Assembly: GCF_000744415.1 (NCBI RefSeq)
Contig: NZ_JQLW01000009.1
Coordinates: 124,001 to 188,000, forward strand
Direction: 5' to 3'
Length of the DNA: 64,000 nt
Source of the DNA: Ghiorsea bivora
Lineage (GTDB): Bacteria > Pseudomonadota > Zetaproteobacteria > Mariprofundales > Mariprofundaceae
Shown here: positions 63,078 to 64,000 of the stretch, one piece after another
Numbering within the stretch: position 1 is the stretch's first letter
Layout of the letters: the number at the start of each line of letters is the position of its first letter
The notes under the pieces: model-generated
Seen by the model: the letters and a program-made list of their open reading frames with translations, nothing else
Databases searched by the model: none
What the model was told of the DNA's origin: nothing
Made by a program: the position numbers and the translations under genes

Positions 63078-63512
63078 ATGCCAGAAAAAATTGATGCTTT
63101 AATCACCCTTATTGCCGTGTTGAACGAAAATGATGATGTTTTACTCTTAAAACGAAAGCCTGATGTGCATTGCCCTGATGTTTGGTCTTTCCCTGGCGGA
63201 AAAATCAAAGCTTCAGAAACACCTTTAGATGCATCAATACGCGAGCTTAAGGAAGAAACAGGTCTTAAAGGTAGGCTGTGGCGACATATTGGGAAACACA
63301 GCCATGTTTATGATGACCGCAACCTTGCTTTTTACTTCTTCTTTTGCCGAACAGCAAAAAACATAAAAAAAGACACCACACTACATGCAGAAAGCGCATA
63401 TATGTGGTGTCCATTATCTGAATTATCAAAACAAACCATGCCTAAAGCAAATCAAGCATTGGTTACCATGCTTTTAGATTGTTACCATGAAGGTTTGTGC
63501 CCTATTCCATAG
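63078..63512 (+). CDS. NUDIX hydrolase (MutT-like)
   Basis: A 144-residue protein with a full Nudix box GKIKASETPLDASIRELKEETGL (given for its G-x5-E-x7-R-E-x2-E-E-x-G pattern) after WSFPGG, and VLNENDDVLLLKRKPDVHCP as the first strands. MutT-type members hydrolyse 8-oxo-dGTP; others act on ADP-ribose or mRNA caps. It is convergent by 11 bases with the small lipoprotein gene. Confidence 0.88.
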   Translation: MPEKIDALITLIAVLNENDDVLLLKRKPDVHCPDVWSFPGGKIKASETPLDASIRELKEETGLKGRLWRHIGKHSHVYDDRNLAFYFFFCRTAKNIKKDTTLHAESAYMWCPLSELSKQTMPKANQALVTMLLDCYHEGLCPIP

Positions 63513-63696
63513 ACCCCGTTTCCACTTTACGAAAGCCTGCCTGACGAAATAAAGGTTCACACTTCAAGGTATCACCTTGTAATAGTACAATACTTTTCGT
63601 TTCAGGATGTTTATACACCAATGGTTTCCCACTGCTTGCACAAGATGCGAGTAGTGCTGCCATGCCAAGCAATAATACCAAACGTTTTGTTTTCAT
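63502..63696 (-). CDS. Small lipoprotein, unknown function
   Basis: A 64-residue protein with a basic-hydrophobic signal and lipobox (LLGMAALLASC, Cys19) and a short mature part (KPLVYKHPETKSIVLLQGDT, LKCEPLFRQAG) with one further Cys. AGGAG precedes the ATG (forward ttctcctt). No family is recognised. It overlaps the end of the NUDIX gene by 11 bases on the opposite strand. Confidence 0.7.
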   Translation of the reverse strand: MKTKRLVLLLGMAALLASCASSGKPLVYKHPETKSIVLLQGDTLKCEPLFRQAGFRKVETGSME

Positions 63697-63754
63697 AACC
63701 TTTCTCCTTCAGCGCAAACTGCTCACTCAAGCGTAAGCCATCACAAAACATGCG

Positions 63755-64000
63755 TCAACCACTCACCACTTGTGCCCGTCCACCTTCTTTTGCTTGATAC
63801 AAACGTTTGTCAGCATTGCCAAGAAGTACGTCCAATATCTCTTTTACAGGTAAGTTGTCATCCAATTCTTCAAAAGAAGCCACCCCAGCAGAAAAACTCA
63901 CTTCCACTTTTATGTCACAACATTTCACTGGGGATTTTTGTACAACATCCAAACTTTTTTCGGCAACATTTACTGCCGTTATTTTATCAGTATGCGGCAA
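63755..64000 (-). CDS. GGDEF domain protein, C-terminal part (runs off the window)
   Basis: The last 81 codons of a gene that begins beyond the window. VEVSFSAGVASFEEL and LLGNADKRLYQAKEGGRAQVV are the C-terminal half of a diguanylate cyclase domain. The GG(D/E)EF active site lies outside, so activity cannot be judged. Confidence 0.85.
   Translation of the reverse strand: MPHTDKITAVNVAEKSLDVVQKSPVKCCDIKVEVSFSAGVASFEELDDNLPVKEILDVLLGNADKRLYQAKEGGRAQVVSG

Noticed and set aside
1-64000. CRISPR array or cas genes
   Set aside because: No regularly spaced direct repeats and no Cas motifs were seen anywhere in the window.

Overview
The window reads as one contiguous stretch of a chromosome of an AT-leaning (roughly 40-45% GC by eye) Gram-negative proteobacterium. 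Lipoprotein boxes, an outer-membrane porin, Dxs/IspA isoprenoid synthesis, HemA-PrfA-PrmC linkage, a full assimilatory sulfate operon and a c-type cytochrome fit a free-living, probably respiratory or chemolithotrophic organism. The gene set is reminiscent of Zetaproteobacteria (Ghiorsea/Mariprofundus type), but this is an impression and no marker here proves it.

Layout. 0-7.3 kb (minus strand): xseB-ispA-dxs-cytochrome c lipoprotein-small membrane protein-pssA-leuA, with a leucine-rich leader ORF and terminator/antiterminator between pssA and leuA that look like a classical attenuator. 7.3-20.5 kb (minus): one long sulfur-assimilation operon headed by a SAM riboswitch with its own terminator: a ThrC-type PLP enzyme, a MoaD/ThiS-like sulfur carrier ending GGC, a NIL protein, CysK, MoeB/ThiF, a doubled sulfite reductase fused to TusA, a radical-SAM/SLC13 transporter fusion, APS reductase, DsrE-like and TusA-like proteins, CysD and CysN. 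20.5-22 kb: metF and dcd. 22-26.3 kb: a divergent pair, an alginate-export-type porin and a formate/nitrite transporter, each behind a sigma-54-like site, then a PP2C/Ser-Thr kinase fusion protein. 26.4-46.4 kb: mostly housekeeping genes (rsmA, selO, cstA, phoH, tadA, prmC-prfA-hemA, rpmB, murU-like, smpB, purD) with a few small or orphan genes.

46.4-53.7 kb: a variable island beside tRNA-Lys(TTT): an IS3-type orfA remnant, an hsdR fragment killed by a nonsense codon and the IS, an AbiE-type toxin-antitoxin pair, a headless ORF, hipBA with a clear operator, a 230-bp terminal-inverted-repeat element, a doubly frameshifted pseudogene and a REP-like palindrome. 53.7-61.7 kb (minus): a mutarotase and a complete MoxR-DUF58-DUF4381-BatA-BatB/C-BatD operon, interrupted by a MITE-like repeat. 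61.7-64 kb: hisS, a NUDIX hydrolase, a small lipoprotein and the end of a GGDEF protein.

Beyond the genes, two dispersed repeat families stand out. (1) Five roughly 90-125-bp intercistronic palindromes with a related core but different, self-complementary arms: 7344-7442, 8775-8860, 18381-18504, 18826-18927, 45011-45112. Four of them lie inside or at the end of the sulfur operon, and the fifth carries the purD Shine-Dalgarno in its arm. (2) Two roughly 160-bp elements with inverted ends (26862-27022 and 59134-59293) that supply the stop codons of adjacent genes. The SAM-riboswitch sulfur operon with its fused proteins, carrier proteins and intercistronic palindromes is the best candidate for an under-described system.
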